From assembly GCA_947500005.1 (NCBI GenBank), contig CANMQJ010000024.1:1-63269 (forward strand): a DNA stretch of 63,269 nt. Reading direction: 5' to 3'. A program made the position numbers and the translations under genes. Within the stretch, counting starts at the first letter, position 1, and each line of letters starts with the position of its first letter. The notes under the pieces are model-generated. The model was not told the origin of the DNA and searched no databases. It saw only the letters and a list, made by a program, of their open reading frames with translations. This document shows, one piece after another, positions 43,219 to 52,198 of the stretch. Source of the stretch: an uncultured Paracoccaceae bacterium. Its GTDB lineage: Bacteria > Pseudomonadota > Alphaproteobacteria > Rhodobacterales > Rhodobacteraceae.

Positions 43219-44796
43219 ATGTCCGAGAACCTGTCCCGCACCGTGCAGACCACGAAGGTGGTGATCGAGACCGAGTACGGCGTGGTCGCCGCGCAGCATC
43301 GCCTTGCGGCGCAGGCCGGGGCCGATGTTCTGGCGGCGGGCGGCGATGCGGTCGATGCCGCCATCGCCACCTCCTTCGCCATCGGCGTGCTGGAACCGTG
43401 GATGAGCGGCCCGGCCGGCGGCGGCGCGCTGATGCTCTGGCGAGCGGAAGAGGGCAGGGCGCAGGCGTTGAATTACGGGATGCGCTCGCCTGCGGCGCTG
43501 AACCCCGCCGATTACCCGCTGTCGGGGCGCGGCGTGGCAGGCGATCTTTTCCCGTGGGAAGAGGTCGTGGATGGCCGCAACGTGCAGGGCGCCACGGCTG
43601 TGGCGGTTCCCGGACTCGTGGACGGTATGGGTCGGATGCATGCCCGCTATGGCACATTGCCCTGGGCGGACCTGCTGGCGCCGGCAATCGCGTTCGCGCG
43701 CGAGGGCCTGTTGGTCGATTGGTATGCCGCGCTCATCATCGCCTCGACCGCGCGGGAACTGGCCAAGCATGCCGACGCGGCCGCGCTCTTCCTTGAAGAC
43801 GGTCAATGGCCCAGGATCAGCGGCTGGACCGCGCTGACCAAGCAGCGGCTGGACCAGTCGCGCATGGCGGACAGCCTGTCGCGCCTCGCCGAGAAGGGCG
43901 CGCGCGAGCTGTACGATGGCGAGCTTGGCGCGAGCATGGCGGCCGATATCCAGGCCAAGGGCGGCAGCCTCAGCCATGACGACCTGCGGGCCTATGAAGC
44001 GCGTTTCAGCGATCCCCTCAGCTTTGCCTATCGCGGCGCGCGGTTCGACGTGCCGCCGGGCCTGACCGCCGGTCCGACGTTTCGCGCGGCGCTCGATCTC
44101 ATGGCGCAGCGGGACATCGGTGCCGCCCCCGGCGCCGCCGCCTTCTCGGCCTATGCCGAGGGGCTGTTCCATGCCTATGCCGACCGGCTCTCCAGCATGG
44201 GTGACAGCGGCGAGACCGAAACCGAGCAGGGCTGCACCACGCATTTCTCGGTCGTGGACCGGCACGGCAACATGGTCGCGCAGACGCAGACGCTGCTGTC
44301 GATCTTCGGCTCGCGCGTGATCTCCCCGTCCACCGGGTTCCTGATGAACAACGGGATCATGTGGTTCGACCCGGTGCAGGGACGCCCGAACTCTCTGGGA
44401 CCGAACAAGCGCTGCCTGATGAATGTCTGCCCCATCCTGGGCGAGGCGGAGGGCACCCGCTTTGCGTTCGGTGCCTCCGGCGGGCGCAAGATCGTGTCCT
44501 CGATGGTGCAGATGGCGTCCTTCGCTGCCGATTTCGGAATGGATATTTCCGACGTGTTCCACCATCCGCGCATCGACGTCTCGGGCGGAACCGCCATCGT
44601 CGCGGACGAAACCTTGGCCGATGAGGTGCTGGACGCCCTGCGCGAAAACCATCCCGTTACCCTGACCAAGCGCAGCGTCTTTCCCTACGCCTTCGCCTGC
44701 CCGGCAGGCGTCATGCGGCGCGACGGCAGGAACACCGGCTGCACCGAGATCATGTCGCCCTGGGGCGATGCCATTTGCGAAGAACCGAACAGGTAA
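43219..44796 (+). CDS. Gamma-glutamyltransferase family protein
   Basis: A 525-residue Ntn-hydrolase of the gamma-glutamyltranspeptidase family. The N-terminal region has VVAAQHRLAAQAGADVLAAGGDAVDAAIAT and GPAGGGALMLW. The self-processing site is in GCTTHFSVVD, with Thr340 the expected new N-terminal nucleophile, and GFLMNNGIMWF and FGASGGRKI follow in the small subunit. No signal peptide is visible, so it probably works in the cytoplasm, unlike periplasmic GGTs. It would cleave a gamma-glutamyl or related amide bond of a compound imported by the upstream ABC system. Confidence 0.9.
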   Translation: MSENLSRTVQTTKVVIETEYGVVAAQHRLAAQAGADVLAAGGDAVDAAIATSFAIGVLEPWMSGPAGGGALMLWRAEEGRAQALNYGMRSPAALNPADYPLSGRGVAGDLFPWEEVVDGRNVQGATAVAVPGLVDGMGRMHARYGTLPWADLLAPAIAFAREGLLVDWYAALIIASTARELAKHADAAALFLEDGQWPRISGWTALTKQRLDQSRMADSLSRLAEKGARELYDGELGASMAADIQAKGGSLSHDDLRAYEARFSDPLSFAYRGARFDVPPGLTAGPTFRAALDLMAQRDIGAAPGAAAFSAYAEGLFHAYADRLSSMGDSGETETEQGCTTHFSVVDRHGNMVAQTQTLLSIFGSRVISPSTGFLMNNGIMWFDPVQGRPNSLGPNKRCLMNVCPILGEAEGTRFAFGASGGRKIVSSMVQMASFAADFGMDISDVFHHPRIDVSGGTAIVADETLADEVLDALRENHPVTLTKRSVFPYAFACPAGVMRRDGRNTGCTEIMSPWGDAICEEPNR

Positions 44797-44799
44797 CCC

Positions 44800-46188
44800 A
44801 TGACAAGACCCGCCGCCATCGACACCATCTCCGCCTATTTCGACGAGGGGCGGTTCCAGTCCGACCTGTCAGACCTCGTCGCCTATGAAACCGAAAGTCA
44901 GAACCCCGATCAGGCTGCCGAACTGGCCCGCTACCTCGCCGAGCCGATGACCGCGCGGCTTGAGCGGATGGGCTTCGCCTGCACCCTCCATGACAACCCG
45001 GTGGCCGGGACGGGACCGATCCTGGTGGCCGAACGGCACGAAGGCCATGACCTGACCACCATCCTCACCTATGGCCATGGCGACGTGATCCGCGCGCAGA
45101 CCGACCAGTGGCGCGAGGGGCTTCACCCTTTCCGCGTGGTCGAGGAGGGCGACCGCCTTTATGGCAGGGGGACAGCCGACAACAAGGGCCAGCACCTTAT
45201 CAATCTCGCAGCTCTCGAAGCGGTTCTGGAAACCCGGGGCAAGGTGGGTTTCAACTGCCGCGTGGTGATCGAAACGGGGGAAGAGACGGGCTCCCCCGGC
45301 TTGGCCCAGTTCTTCGCCGCCCACAAGGACGCGCTTGCCGCGGATGTGCTGATCGCATCCGACGGGCCGCGCCTGCAACCCGAGACGCCCACGATGTTCA
45401 TGGGCTCGCGCGGGGGCGTGACCTTCGACCTCGTGGTGGACCTGCGCAAGGGCGCGCATCATTCCGGCAACTGGGGCGGGCTGCTGGCCGATCCGGCGAT
45501 GATCCTGGCGCAGGCGCTTTCGACCATCACGGATGCACGCGGGCAGATCCGCATCCCAGAATGGCGCCCCGACAGCCTGACCGACGACGTCCGGGCGGCG
45601 CTTGCGGGGCTGCCGGTGGCGGGCGGCGATGGCCCGGCGATCGACGAGGACTGGGGCGAGGAAAGCCTCACGCCGGCCGAGCGCGCCTATGGCTGGAACA
45701 GCTTTGCCATCCTTGCCATGAAAAGCGGCGTGCCCGAGGCTCCGGTCAATGCCATCTCGGCCCATGCGCGTGCGACCTGCCAGTTGCGCTATGTCGTGGG
45801 TACGGAGCCCGAGGAAATTCTGCCCGCCCTGCGACGCCATCTGGACGCGCACGGCTTCCGGAAGGTCGAGATCGTCCCGCATGAGCGCGGCTTCTTCCGC
45901 GCAACGCGGCTCTCGCCGGATCACCCCTGGGTCCGGTTCGTGGCCGGCTCTCTGGAACAGACTTCGGGCCAGGCGCCGCATATCCTGCCGAACCTGGCCG
46001 GATCGCTGCCCAATGATGCCTTCACCGACATCCTGGGCCTGCCGACCGTCTGGGTGCCGCATTCCTATCGCGGCTGCTCGCAACACGCGCCCGACGAGCA
46101 TGTGCTGAAGCCTGTCTGCCGCGACGCCTTGCGGCTGATGGCGGGCCTGTTCTGGGATATCGGCGAGGGCGCCCCGCGCAGCGATTGA
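44800..46188 (+). CDS. M20 family metallopeptidase
   Basis: A 462-residue zinc dipeptidase/deacylase-type enzyme. Metal and catalytic motifs are in order: YGHGDVI (about residue 90), GRGTADNKGQHL, VIETGEETGSPGL and, near the C-terminus, HAPDEH. A dimerisation lid domain lies in the middle (KGAHHSGNWGGLL). It hydrolyses a peptide or amide bond in the cytoplasm. It starts three bases after the gamma-glutamyltransferase stop, so the two enzymes are co-translated and probably act in sequence on the imported substrate. Confidence 0.9.
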   Translation: MTRPAAIDTISAYFDEGRFQSDLSDLVAYETESQNPDQAAELARYLAEPMTARLERMGFACTLHDNPVAGTGPILVAERHEGHDLTTILTYGHGDVIRAQTDQWREGLHPFRVVEEGDRLYGRGTADNKGQHLINLAALEAVLETRGKVGFNCRVVIETGEETGSPGLAQFFAAHKDALAADVLIASDGPRLQPETPTMFMGSRGGVTFDLVVDLRKGAHHSGNWGGLLADPAMILAQALSTITDARGQIRIPEWRPDSLTDDVRAALAGLPVAGGDGPAIDEDWGEESLTPAERAYGWNSFAILAMKSGVPEAPVNAISAHARATCQLRYVVGTEPEEILPALRRHLDAHGFRKVEIVPHERGFFRATRLSPDHPWVRFVAGSLEQTSGQAPHILPNLAGSLPNDAFTDILGLPTVWVPHSYRGCSQHAPDEHVLKPVCRDALRLMAGLFWDIGEGAPRSD

Positions 46189-46423
46189 CCCGACAAGGCA
46201 GCGCTGCCCGAATTTTCGGCAGATGGGCGCTGCCGTACCGGTCCGCCCCGGCCGGCACGCAGGGATGCGTTGCCAAGACCGGGCCGGATGCGGTATGAAA
46301 CTCTCACTCTGGCACAGTTGAAAGGGCCGCGTGGACCTCGCACTCGCTACTCGCGAAGGGGGTTGCCCGCAACTCATCAACATGCGCGCCCATCGCGGCG
46401 CATCTGCCAGGGAGAGTTTTCTC
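46189..46423 (+). other. 235-base gap with an imperfect stem-loop
   Basis: No gene is supported. A stem-loop can form at about 46198-46248, where GGCAGCGC...GCGCTGCC arms enclose an inner CTGCCcGAA/TTC-GGCAG hairpin, just after the peptidase stop. It probably ends or attenuates the transcript. The remaining bases should hold a leader or separate promoter for the next gene; a GGGAGAG site sits seven bases before its ATG at 46424. Confidence 0.4.
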
Positions 46424-48094
46424 ATGCCCATGTCCCCCGTTACCGGGTCCCGGTTGCCGAACCACCTCCACGCTGCGGCCAGGGCCGCCCGAACCTCAGG
46501 CTGCGCCGTGACGCGGCGCGAGTTCCTTGCCACCGCCACCAGTTTCGGCGTCGGCGCAACCGCCGCCTACGCGATGCTGGGGATGCCGCGCCCGGCCGCC
46601 GCGCAGGGCACGCCGCGGACGGGCGGCACCGTGCGCATCCAGCAAGAGATCGTGACCATGCGCGATCCGCGCAAGTTCGACTTCAACAGCCTCGCCAATT
46701 TCACCCGTGGCTGGCTGGAATACCTCGTGGAATACAATTCGGATGGAACCTTCACTCCCTCTCTCCTCGAAAGCTGGGAGATCAACGAGGATGCCACCGA
46801 ATACACCCTTCATGTCCGGCCCGGCGTGACCTGGAACAACGCGGAGCCCTTCACCGCCGCTGACGTCGCGCGCAATATCGCGGGCTGGTGCGACCGCACG
46901 GTCGAGGCGAATTCCATGGCCATTCGTTTCGGCACGCTTGTCGACCCAGACACCGGCAAGATGCTGGATGGTGCGGTAAGCACGCCGGACGATCTGACCG
47001 TGCGCATCGTTCTGCCACGCCCCGACATCTCCCTCATCGCTGGCATGTCGGACTATCCGGCTGCCATCGTGCATGAAAGCTTCCGGGAAGACACGATGCT
47101 CGACAACCCGATCGGGACGGGGCCCTACCTGCCCGAGTTCTACTCGGTGGGCGAGGCCTGGGCCTTGACCCGGAACCCCGATCATCGGTGGTGGAACGAG
47201 GGCAATGGCGCCTGGATGGACCGGGTCGAGGGCGTCGATTTCGGCACCGACCCCTCTGCCCATTTCGCGGGCGCCGAGGCGGATGCGTTCGACGTGACCT
47301 ATGATACCGAGGGTGATTTCATCCCCGCCTTCGACCAACTCGACGGCTGGACCAAGCATACCGTGACCACGGGTGCCGTGGTTCTGGCGCGCGCCAACCA
47401 GCTGGCCGAGATCGACGGCATGAAACCCTATGCAGACGCGCGCGTCCGCCGCGCGCTGTCGCTGGCCGTGGACAACGCCGCCGTGCTCGAGCTGGCCTAC
47501 AACAACCTCGGCGCAGTGGGCGAGAACCACCATGTCTCGACCGTGCATCCCGATTATGCCGATATCGGACCCGCCGAATACGATCCGGCCAAGGCCCTCG
47601 CCCTGATGGAAGAGGCAGGGATGGCCGATTTCGAGCATGAGTTGATCTCGCTCGACTCGGCCTTCTGGAAGGCCACGGCCGATGCAATCGCCGCCCAGCT
47701 GCGCGATGCCGGCATCCCGGTCAAGCGCACGGTCATCCCGTCCTCGTCCTTCTGGAACGACTGGGCGAAATACCCGTTCTCGGTCACCAACTGGAACCAC
47801 CGCCCTCTGGGCATCCAGACCTATGCGCTGGCCTATGTCTCGGGGATGAACTGGAACGAGTCGGGTTTTGCCAATCCCGAGTTCGACGCGCTGGTGGAAA
47901 AGGCGTTGGCCACCCCGGATGTCGAGGCGCGCAAGGGCATCATGGCACAGCTGGAACGGATCATGGTCGAGGAGGGGGTAATCATTCAGCCCTATTTCCG
48001 CGGCCTGGCCAACCACTCCAAGTCCGACCTAGGTGGCGCGGCTATCCATCTCAGCCAGGAAATGAAGCCGCAATACATGTACTGGATGGCCTGA
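46424..48094 (+). CDS. Tat-exported ABC substrate-binding protein (family 5)
   Basis: A 556-residue family 5 solute-binding protein. The N-terminus carries a twin-arginine signal, TRREFLATATSFGVGATAAY, ending near PAAAQG. The mature part has GWLEYLVEYNSDGTFTPSLLESWEINEDATEYTLHVRPGVTWNN, GTGPYLPEFYSVGEAWALTRNPDH and VRRALSLAVDNAAVLELAY. ATG 46424 is chosen from the GGGAGAG site. The operon already has a Sec-exported binding protein at its head, so this second one could widen the ligand range of the same ABC permease. Tat export implies folding before export, perhaps with a cofactor. A strong terminator follows. Confidence 0.88.
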   Translation: MPMSPVTGSRLPNHLHAAARAARTSGCAVTRREFLATATSFGVGATAAYAMLGMPRPAAAQGTPRTGGTVRIQQEIVTMRDPRKFDFNSLANFTRGWLEYLVEYNSDGTFTPSLLESWEINEDATEYTLHVRPGVTWNNAEPFTAADVARNIAGWCDRTVEANSMAIRFGTLVDPDTGKMLDGAVSTPDDLTVRIVLPRPDISLIAGMSDYPAAIVHESFREDTMLDNPIGTGPYLPEFYSVGEAWALTRNPDHRWWNEGNGAWMDRVEGVDFGTDPSAHFAGAEADAFDVTYDTEGDFIPAFDQLDGWTKHTVTTGAVVLARANQLAEIDGMKPYADARVRRALSLAVDNAAVLELAYNNLGAVGENHHVSTVHPDYADIGPAEYDPAKALALMEEAGMADFEHELISLDSAFWKATADAIAAQLRDAGIPVKRTVIPSSSFWNDWAKYPFSVTNWNHRPLGIQTYALAYVSGMNWNESGFANPEFDALVEKALATPDVEARKGIMAQLERIMVEEGVIIQPYFRGLANHSKSDLGGAAIHLSQEMKPQYMYWMA

Positions 48095-48112
48095 TCGCGG
48101 GCTCGTAAAAGC

Positions 48113-48140
48113 AAAGGCCGCCCCTCGGGGCGGCCTTTTT
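48113..48140. terminator. Bidirectional Rho-independent terminator
   Basis: AAAGGCCGCCCC and GGGGCGGCCTTT form a perfect twelve-base stem around a two-base centre, with TTTTT on the plus side and AAAA a few bases away on the other. It lies between the convergent binding-protein and DUF2165 genes and can stop transcription in both directions. Confidence 0.85.
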
Positions 48141-48142
48141 CG

Positions 48143-48628
48143 TCAGAGCAGAAGCACCACGAGCACGAAAAAGCCCCAGTACATCAGCATGAAATGGTTC
48201 GACTGCGCCCATTGGTGACAATACCAGTAGGCAAAGTAATTGCCGCCGATCACGAACCCACCCCAGATCGACACGAAAAACGCGGCACTCAGGATCGCCG
48301 CGCCGCTTGCCAGCGTGCCGGCGACGAGACCGCCGGCTGCCAGACCCAGCAGCAGGGCCGAGGCAAGCAGCGCAATCGCAGCCAGCGTCTCGAACAGGCG
48401 CACGGCGCGGAACAAACGCCCGATAATCACCGGAGAGTCGATGCGGCGATGGGCGATCTGCGCGAAATCCTCTGGATACATCTGCTCCATCAGATCGAGG
48501 CGCACCACCATCGCCACCGCCTCCTCGTTCAGCCGGGGATGGCGCCAGTTGTCGACCACGGCCACCGTCATCCAGACGCCCGGACCCACCACCAGCGCGG
48601 CATCCACAAGGTAAAGGATGGTCTCCAT
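48143..48628 (-). CDS. DUF2165-like small integral membrane protein
   Basis: A 161-residue protein with about four hydrophobic helices: ILYLVDAALVVGPGVWMTVAVV, LFETLAAIALLASALLLGLAAGGLVAG, ILSAAFFVSIWGGFVIGGNYFAYWY and FMLMYWGFFVLVVLLL. The layout and the NYFAYWYCHQWAQSN segment fit the DUF2165 small membrane protein family. ATG 48628 is chosen; the frame to 48796 overlaps the dioxygenase. It is the last gene of the creatininase operon, eight bases after the dioxygenase stop. A transport or membrane-accessory role for the pathway is possible but not shown. Confidence 0.72.
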   Translation of the reverse strand: METILYLVDAALVVGPGVWMTVAVVDNWRHPRLNEEAVAMVVRLDLMEQMYPEDFAQIAHRRIDSPVIIGRLFRAVRLFETLAAIALLASALLLGLAAGGLVAGTLASGAAILSAAFFVSIWGGFVIGGNYFAYWYCHQWAQSNHFMLMYWGFFVLVVLLL

Positions 48629-48636
48629 CGCCTGCC

Positions 48637-49530
48637 TCAGGCCATTTCGGGCTCGATCCGGATCGCGGCCAGGCCGTCGCTTTCGCGGACCGAGGAACAG
48701 ATGCTCGACAATTTGCGCGGCTGCTCGTAGGGCCAGGGCGTGCCCCGGTGCATCACCGCCCGCTGGTCCCACAGCATCACGTCGCCAACCGCCCATTTGT
48801 GCGAATAGACGAAACGCGGCTGGGTGCAGAACTCGGTCAACTCGGCCAGAAGCGCCTCGCTTTCCTCGCTGTCATAGCCATCCACGGCGAAGGCGTGGCT
48901 TGCGATATAAAGCGCCTCGCGCCCGTTGACCGGGTTGGGCCAGACCGATTTCCAGTGCTGGTCGGGCCACTTGTTGTACATCGGAAGCTTCGACAGTTCT
49001 TCCGAGATCTTCTTGCGCGAATGGCTGTAGCGATGCCAGATGCCGCGCCCCTCGATCCGCGCCTTGAGTTCAGCGGGCATCTCGGCCCAGGCCGCCCGGG
49101 TTGAGGCAAGTTCCGTCGCGCCGCCCTCGGTGGTGACGACACGGCCGATGAGGATGTTCACCAGCGAGGGCACCGGCAGAAAGGTGCTGTCGGAATGCCA
49201 AAGGAAATTCGCTTTCAGGTTCAGCGTCTTGAGATCCATCTCACCGCTGGTGGTGCCATCGTCCAGAACGTTCGAGACTTCAGGGATCTTGAACGCCTCG
49301 CCCGGTTTGCGGACGTCGGCCTCACGATCCTCGATCGGGCCGAAAAGACCGGCCAGTTCCAGGTGTTTTTCCGGCGTCAGGTCCTGGTCGCGAAAGAGCA
49401 GGGCGGAGTGTTCCTCGAACAGCGCGCGTATCTCGGGGAACAGGGTGTCGGCAGACACCTCCATCAGGTCGAGGCCACGAACCTCGACGCCAAAGGTGGG
49501 ATTGAGCGGGGTCAGGTCGAAATATGTCAT
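48637..49530 (-). CDS. TauD/TfdA family Fe(II)/2-oxoglutarate dioxygenase
   Basis: A 297-residue enzyme of the taurine dioxygenase family. The iron ligands are visible as the HSD of NFLWHSDSTF (about residues 110-120) and the distal His of LWDQRAVMHRGTPW, followed by an Arg-rich segment that binds 2-oxoglutarate. It starts FDLTPLNPTFGVEVRGLDL, the usual N-terminus. It hydroxylates a substrate carbon next to a heteroatom, which often breaks C-N, C-S or C-O bonds. ATG 49530 follows GGAGAAAC. It sits 11 bases after the FAD oxidase and belongs to the same five-gene operon; the substrate is unknown. Confidence 0.9.
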   Translation of the reverse strand: MTYFDLTPLNPTFGVEVRGLDLMEVSADTLFPEIRALFEEHSALLFRDQDLTPEKHLELAGLFGPIEDREADVRKPGEAFKIPEVSNVLDDGTTSGEMDLKTLNLKANFLWHSDSTFLPVPSLVNILIGRVVTTEGGATELASTRAAWAEMPAELKARIEGRGIWHRYSHSRKKISEELSKLPMYNKWPDQHWKSVWPNPVNGREALYIASHAFAVDGYDSEESEALLAELTEFCTQPRFVYSHKWAVGDVMLWDQRAVMHRGTPWPYEQPRKLSSICSSVRESDGLAAIRIEPEMA

Positions 49531-49541
49531 CGGGTTTCTCC

Positions 49542-50969
49542 TCAAATCTCTTTTGCTTGGCCCATGGCCTCGATCTCTTGGGCATCCATGTGGCGGATCC
49601 GCTCCCATGCGCGGGATTTTCCGGGGTTCATCAGGCCCTTGGGATCCAGCCGCTTCTTCCAGGCAAGGTGCCGGTAATCGGGCTGCATGTGGTTGCCCTC
49701 GATCACGTTCACATGCGCGTCATAAACGGTGAATCCGTCGGACTCGTAGGTCGCGTTGATCTCGGCCAGCCGCTGTGGCCCCTGGTACCAGATGATGGGC
49801 AGGTCGGCGGCCAGCACCTTCCCCCCCGCGCGTGTGAATTCGTGGTGCGACCAGACATCGTCGCCCAGTTTCTCGCGCATCGCCGCAACCCGTTCGCCGT
49901 CGGACGGGTCCGGCACGCCGATCTGCTGGTAGGTCGCGTTCCGGTCCGATTTCAGTACCTGAAGCGTGGTGTGGTTGTAGGCGAACTCGAACACATGGGG
50001 CAGCTTCAGTCGCGCACGCTCCGCCTCGTCCATCGCCAGGTGGACGGTCCCGCCATGCGCTTCCATCAGGCTGCGAAAGGCTGGCAATTGTTCGCGCGGC
50101 ACCAGCGAGACCAGCAGGTGGCGGCCCCTGGGGACGTGATCCTCCAGCCGTGGAAAATAGTCGCAGATCCGCGCATCGACCGTCGAGCACAGCTTGCGCG
50201 CGATCTCCTCCTCGGGGGCCGAGGCCAGCGCATAGCCCGCGCGGTAACAATCGGCATAGCTGTCGAATCCCACCATGCAGCCGATCCAGTCGCGCGTGGG
50301 CACCGTGCGCAGCGTGACCTCGGTGATGGCGCCGTTCAGGCCCCAGGCATGATGGATCTGCAAGACCTCTGCGGCGTCAAAGACATGCTCGACCGGTTCG
50401 GCCTCCATCGACAGGGCCTTGATTCGGATGATGTTGCCGCTCTCGCGCAGCGGCCCGTTGGCGACCGACCCGATCCCGGCTGACCCGCCCGCGACGAAAC
50501 CGCCCACCGTGGCGATGTCCTGGGTGGAGGGGAACATCGCCATTTCCCAGCCCTCGGGGATCAGCGCGGCGTTGATATCCGCCATCAGCGCCCCGGCTTC
50601 CACCCGGACGAACCCTTCGCCGATTTCCAGGATGCGGTTCATGCGGGTGGTCTCGACGATCAGGCCGCCCTCCAGTGGCACCGCCTGGCCGTAATTGCCG
50701 GTTCCGCCACCACGCAGAACCACGGGAATGTCCTCGGCATAGGCCACGGCAAGGCAATGGCCCAGTTCCTCGCGTGTCTGCGGGCGGGCCACGAGATCTC
50801 CGAAGCATTTTCGGAGTTGCTGGTTCAGGATCGGCGAATACCAGAAGAAATCGCGCGAGCGTTTCTTCACCAGTACCGGTTCGTCGATGATTTCCACCGG
50901 TGCGAGCCGCCTTGTGATAGCGGTCCAGTCGGTTTTCTTGGTTTCAGGGACCTGTAAGGGTTCGTTCAT
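49542..50969 (-). CDS. FAD-binding (PCMH-type) oxidase/dehydrogenase, GlcD-like
   Basis: A 475-residue flavoenzyme. The FAD-binding PCMH domain includes LRGGGTGNYGQAVPLEGGLIVETTRMNRIL (about residues 85-113) and FPSTQDIATVGGFVAGGSAGIGSVANGPLRESGNII. The C-terminal domain ends with WKKRLDPKGLMNPGKSRAW, typical of GlcD/D-lactate dehydrogenase-like proteins. It oxidises a hydroxy acid or similar alcohol. Its ATG overlaps the amidohydrolase stop (50966-50969). In the operon it may oxidise the hydroxylated product made by the dioxygenase; the order of steps is inference. Confidence 0.88.
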   Translation of the reverse strand: MNEPLQVPETKKTDWTAITRRLAPVEIIDEPVLVKKRSRDFFWYSPILNQQLRKCFGDLVARPQTREELGHCLAVAYAEDIPVVLRGGGTGNYGQAVPLEGGLIVETTRMNRILEIGEGFVRVEAGALMADINAALIPEGWEMAMFPSTQDIATVGGFVAGGSAGIGSVANGPLRESGNIIRIKALSMEAEPVEHVFDAAEVLQIHHAWGLNGAITEVTLRTVPTRDWIGCMVGFDSYADCYRAGYALASAPEEEIARKLCSTVDARICDYFPRLEDHVPRGRHLLVSLVPREQLPAFRSLMEAHGGTVHLAMDEAERARLKLPHVFEFAYNHTTLQVLKSDRNATYQQIGVPDPSDGERVAAMREKLGDDVWSHHEFTRAGGKVLAADLPIIWYQGPQRLAEINATYESDGFTVYDAHVNVIEGNHMQPDYRHLAWKKRLDPKGLMNPGKSRAWERIRHMDAQEIEAMGQAKEI

Positions 50970-52198
50970 TCAGGGGCTCCTAGCATTTCGACCAGCGCTG
51001 CAGGGGGCGACACGCGACTCAACAGCTCGGAGGTCGACAGGGCGTCGAACGAGAGAAGATCCCCTATGGCGGCCCCGTCGACGGTTTGAGGCGCCAGTCC
51101 CAGGGCACGGCGCGCCCCGGTGGTGATCATGGGAAGGATGTCGCCGAAGGGAGGGTCGAGATGGGCGGCAAGCACTGTGAGGGAAAGCACGGCAAGCGGA
51201 TCGTGCCGCCCGATGGGACAGAAGGCGTCGCGCACGTTGTCGGCGCCAGCGACGACGTTGACCCCGGCCGCCAGCAACTCCTTCACGCGCGTGATCCCGC
51301 GCCGGTCGGGCGTGCCATCACGGCGGCCCTGAAGGTAAAGATTGGTCTGCGGCAGAACGGCGATCGATATTCCGGCCCGCGCCAGCTTGTCGGCGATCCG
51401 CTTCACGGCGTCGGGCTCCTGGTTGGCAAGGCTGCAGGCATGGCCGCACAGGACCGGCCCCTCGAACCGGGCTGCGAGGGCGGTATCCGCGATCCGTTCC
51501 AGCCCGTCGAGCCCGGGGCGCAACCCCTCGTCGACGTGGAAATCCAGCGCAAGACCCAGCCGCTCGGCCTCACGGAACACATGGACAAGCCCCGCGTCCC
51601 GCTCGGGCTGGTCGAACAGGAACGCGCCCAGCACGCCGCGATCCGCCGCAACCCGTTCGGCGCAGCGGCGCGCGAAGGTCGCATCGGCCAGCTGTTCGAT
51701 GCCGGTCAGCGCCGCCCGCTGGAACTCAAGGCCAGCATTTTCCGCCAGGTCGCCCAGCACCTCCCACGCGGGGGGAGGGCGGTCGCCGTCGGCCTCATCG
51801 CCCCAATCGACATGGCTGCGCACCGTGCCGCAGCCCGCGCTTGCCAGTTCCCTCAGGCCCCGCGCCGCCCGGTTGCGGATGTTGTCGTCGGTCCACAGCG
51901 CCTTGTCCCGCCGCTGCGCCGCGATCGCGGAATGCAGATCGCCGCCGACGCCCTGCATGCGGTCGATGCTGTGGCACTTGTCGAGGTGGACGTGAGCCTC
52001 GGTCAGCCGTGGCAGGACCATTCGCTCGGGGGACTCCTCGGACGGGCGCAGAGCGACCGCGCGGCCCTCCATCACCACCAGGTCGCCCGCCAGGCAATCG
52101 GCCACCGGACGCCCGCCGAACCGGGGCGCGTCCAAGACCATCGAACGGGGGACAAGCACGCCGGGTACAAGGGTTGTCGCGTGTCGCACCTGGTTCAC
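50966..52198 (-). CDS. Cytosine deaminase-like amidohydrolase
   Basis: A 410-residue amidohydrolase-superfamily enzyme. The metal-binding HxH is in EAHVHLDKCHS (about residue 70), a second His in DFHVDEGL, a third in GHACSLANQ, and the catalytic Asp in VVAGADNVRDAFCP. The spacing and HLDK/DNVRD motifs match the cytosine deaminase and N-isopropylammelide amidohydrolase branch, which opens or deaminates cyclic amides and amidines. Its start overlaps the creatininase stop (52195-52198). It probably deaminates a cyclic nitrogen compound in this pathway. Confidence 0.88.
   Translation of the reverse strand: MNQVRHATTLVPGVLVPRSMVLDAPRFGGRPVADCLAGDLVVMEGRAVALRPSEESPERMVLPRLTEAHVHLDKCHSIDRMQGVGGDLHSAIAAQRRDKALWTDDNIRNRAARGLRELASAGCGTVRSHVDWGDEADGDRPPPAWEVLGDLAENAGLEFQRAALTGIEQLADATFARRCAERVAADRGVLGAFLFDQPERDAGLVHVFREAERLGLALDFHVDEGLRPGLDGLERIADTALAARFEGPVLCGHACSLANQEPDAVKRIADKLARAGISIAVLPQTNLYLQGRRDGTPDRRGITRVKELLAAGVNVVAGADNVRDAFCPIGRHDPLAVLSLTVLAAHLDPPFGDILPMITTGARRALGLAPQTVDGAAIGDLLSFDALSTSELLSRVSPPAALVEMLGAPE

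Noticed and set aside
42901..44652. 583-codon minus-strand frame opposite the gamma-glutamyltransferase
   Set aside because: Shadow of a confident gene with no motifs; His/Arg/Gly-rich composition.
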